Shown piece after piece: positions 33,720 through 35,077 of a stretch of 35,077 nt of DNA. Source of the stretch: Colwellia sp. (GTDB lineage: Bacteria; Pseudomonadota; Gammaproteobacteria; Enterobacterales; Alteromonadaceae). The notes beneath the pieces are model-generated. The model did no database searches, had not been told where the DNA came from, and saw nothing but the letters and a program-made list of their open reading frames with translations. The position numbers were made by a program, and so were the translations under genes. Position 1 is the first letter of the stretch. Each line of letters begins with the position of its first letter. The stretch is from assembly GCA_016765685.1 (NCBI GenBank), contig JAESPR010000052.1, positions 1-35,077 of the forward strand, in the 5' to 3' direction.

Positions 33720-34895
33720 ATGATTAGAAACAGTTTACATATAGCACCGGCGAATACCGCTGATTTTCGCCGGCTAGCGCAACAACGTTTACCTCGACAA
33801 TTATTTGACTATATTGATGGTGGTAGTTATCAGGAAGTCACGCTAGTAAATAACATTAAGGCTTTTTCAAAGTTATCTTTACGACAAAGAATATTAAAAA
33901 ATGTTAGTCAGATAGATCTTAGCGTAAAGTTGTTTAATAACAATCTTAACATGCCGTTAATTCTGGCTCCCATAGGCTTAGCTGGTTGTTACGCAAGAAG
34001 AGGTGAACAACAAGCCCTAAGCGCAGCAAACCAGCACAACATTCCCTTTTGTCTCTCTACCGTTGGTATTTGCTCTATTGAAGAGTTACAAGCTCAAACA
34101 GACCAAGAATTTTGGTTTCAATTGTATGTGATAAAAGATCGCCGCTATGCACTAAACTTATTAAAACGAGCCAAACAAGCTGGCTGCGAAACACTCATAT
34201 TAACAGTCGACTTGCCAGTGTTAGGTGAACGCTATCGCGATGTACGTAACGGCTTAAGTGCAAGTAAAAATCGTAATAGTTTCAAGGGTAAGTTCAAACG
34301 AGGCATTGACATAGCCAGTCACCCAAAATGGGTATGGGATGTTGCCATTAAAGGAAAACCACTCACTTTTGGTAATTTAACAGATGCTGTTCCTAATGCT
34401 AATTCACTCGATGACTTTAAAGGTTGGGTTGATAATCAATTCGATGCCAGCATGACTTGGCAAGATCTTGATTGGATTCGTGACAACTGGTCAGGCAACT
34501 TAGTCATTAAAGGTATCTTAGACCTTGATGATGCTAAAGAAGCAGTAAAATTAGGCGCAGACGCGATTGTTGTCTCTAACCATGGCGGACGCCAACTTGA
34601 TAGTGCACCTGCCACAATCACTGTGCTACCAGACATAGTTACAGCCGTTAACCAACAATGTAAGATTATAGTCGATGGTGGCATTCGCAGTGGCCTTGAC
34701 GTAGTTAAAGCATTAGCATTGGGCGCAGATGCTTGCATGTTAGGACGAGCTTGGGCCTATGCATTAGCGGCAGATGGAGAGCAAGGCGTTACTCAATTAC
34801 TGAGTATCTTTGAAAATGAAATGCGCGTGGCCATGGCGTTAACGGGCGTAACTAAAATAAGTGATATCAATCAAGATATTATTGCAAAAATTTAG
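33720..34895 (+). CDS. lldD: FMN-dependent L-lactate dehydrogenase, LldD type
   Basis: The 391-residue flavoenzyme belongs to the alpha-hydroxy-acid dehydrogenase family. FMN and substrate residues are visible: LAPIGLAGCYARRGE, the STVGICSIEEL block, WFQLYVIKDRRYALNLL, LTVDLPVLGERYRDVRNG, GNLVIKGILDLDDAKEA, the catalytic His in VVSNHGGRQLD, and DGGIRSGLDVVKALALGADACMLGR. It oxidises L-lactate to pyruvate and passes electrons to the respiratory chain. It is divergent from oadGAB, which supports a carboxylate-use locus. A terminator follows. Confidence 0.92.
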   Translation: MIRNSLHIAPANTADFRRLAQQRLPRQLFDYIDGGSYQEVTLVNNIKAFSKLSLRQRILKNVSQIDLSVKLFNNNLNMPLILAPIGLAGCYARRGEQQALSAANQHNIPFCLSTVGICSIEELQAQTDQEFWFQLYVIKDRRYALNLLKRAKQAGCETLILTVDLPVLGERYRDVRNGLSASKNRNSFKGKFKRGIDIASHPKWVWDVAIKGKPLTFGNLTDAVPNANSLDDFKGWVDNQFDASMTWQDLDWIRDNWSGNLVIKGILDLDDAKEAVKLGADAIVVSNHGGRQLDSAPATITVLPDIVTAVNQQCKIIVDGGIRSGLDVVKALALGADACMLGRAWAYALAADGEQGVTQLLSIFENEMRVAMALTGVTKISDINQDIIAKI

Positions 34896-34948
34896 GTCGG
34901 TGTTGCTGCAACACAAACCATAGTGGAGCTATAATCAAATTTCAGACG

Positions 34949-34982
34949 AAAAAAGGCTCTACCCGTTAAGGTAAAGCCTTTC
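34949..34982 (+). terminator. Intrinsic terminator after lldD
   Basis: AAAGGCT-C-TACC (34952-34963) pairs with GGTA-A-AGCCTTT (34970-34981) apart from one C/A mismatch, with a six-base loop. It lies about 55 bases past the lldD stop. The T-run is only three, but the A-run before it makes the hairpin usable on the minus strand too. Confidence 0.65.
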
Positions 34983-34986
34983 GATA

Positions 34987-35077
34987 TGGCGATTGCTGCA
35001 GGAGTCGAACCTTTTGGCTTTACCGCGCCGGGTTCGTCGCCAGCTTTTCCCTAAATATAAGCTATCCAGCTGAGCAA
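34987..35077 (-). other. Aberrant tRNA-like sequence, cut by the window edge
   Basis: On the minus strand the sequence ends in a discriminator G and CCA (34987-34990), preceded by AGCAATC, a TTCGACT T-loop and a CCTGC T-stem strand. At the right edge TTGCT can pair with AGCAA as the acceptor stem (two pairs would lie outside), followed by GCTCAGCTGGATAG, the standard D-arm start. The T-stem 5' side is AAAGG, giving two mismatches, and the D-stem closure is missing. The span is at least 91 bases, long for a class I tRNA. It may be a pseudo-tRNA, a tRNA-derived repeat or an attachment-site remnant. Confidence 0.45.

Overview
This is an AT-rich chromosomal window from a marine gammaproteobacterium, most likely Alteromonadales and probably Colwelliaceae (Colwellia or Thalassotalea type). 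The assignment rests on the six-gene DUF3450/TtpC/ExbB/ExbD/TonB/TPR operon, the ybeD-lipB-lipA block, the oadGAB sodium pump, a YehS-type DUF1456 protein and the codon bias. No phage, insertion sequence, plasmid or CRISPR array is visible. Species identity is an inference.

Layout. 1-3.4 kb is a loose accessory-like stretch: the end of an unrecognised gene, a small membrane protein with yehS, a frameshifted YbaK-type deacylase remnant, a secreted Cys-rich HvfA-type RiPP metallophore precursor with 54-bp internal repeats, and an island of direct repeats and hairpins. 3.4-8.4 kb is one tightly packed minus-strand TonB energy-transduction operon. 8.9-15.2 kb holds single genes and pairs: an alkyltransferase-like DNA repair protein, YaiI, a BacNav-type ion channel with the hydrolase GloC, an NSS transporter with a diguanylate cyclase, and RmuC.

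15.3-20.3 kb is a beta-ketoadipate module. A PcaR/PobR-type IclR regulator is divergent from pcaI, pcaJ, a GSAM-like class III aminotransferase and pcaF. A three-motif operator resembling the PcaU site lies between them and a strong terminator follows pcaF. No ring-cleavage genes are present, and the embedded aminotransferase suggests that 3-oxoadipate may arrive from an amino acid such as 3-aminoadipate.

20.3-22.8 kb carries dodecin, ybeD-lipB-lipA (lipoate synthesis) and tRNA-Arg(CCT). 22.9-27.4 kb carries a short membrane peptide, an ABC-2 exporter and tmcA. 27.5-29.9 kb carries a PA3496-like small protein, a secreted M20 amidohydrolase and a PdxH-type oxidase. 30.1-34.9 kb has the oxaloacetate decarboxylase pump oadGAB divergent from lldD (L-lactate dehydrogenase), with a TTGTATACAA operator candidate between them. 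The window closes with a terminator and an aberrant tRNA-like sequence on the minus strand.

The items most worth following up are the orphan HvfA-type precursor, the pca operon with its aminotransferase and operator, the acidic selectivity filter of the ion channel, and the hairpin/repeat island.
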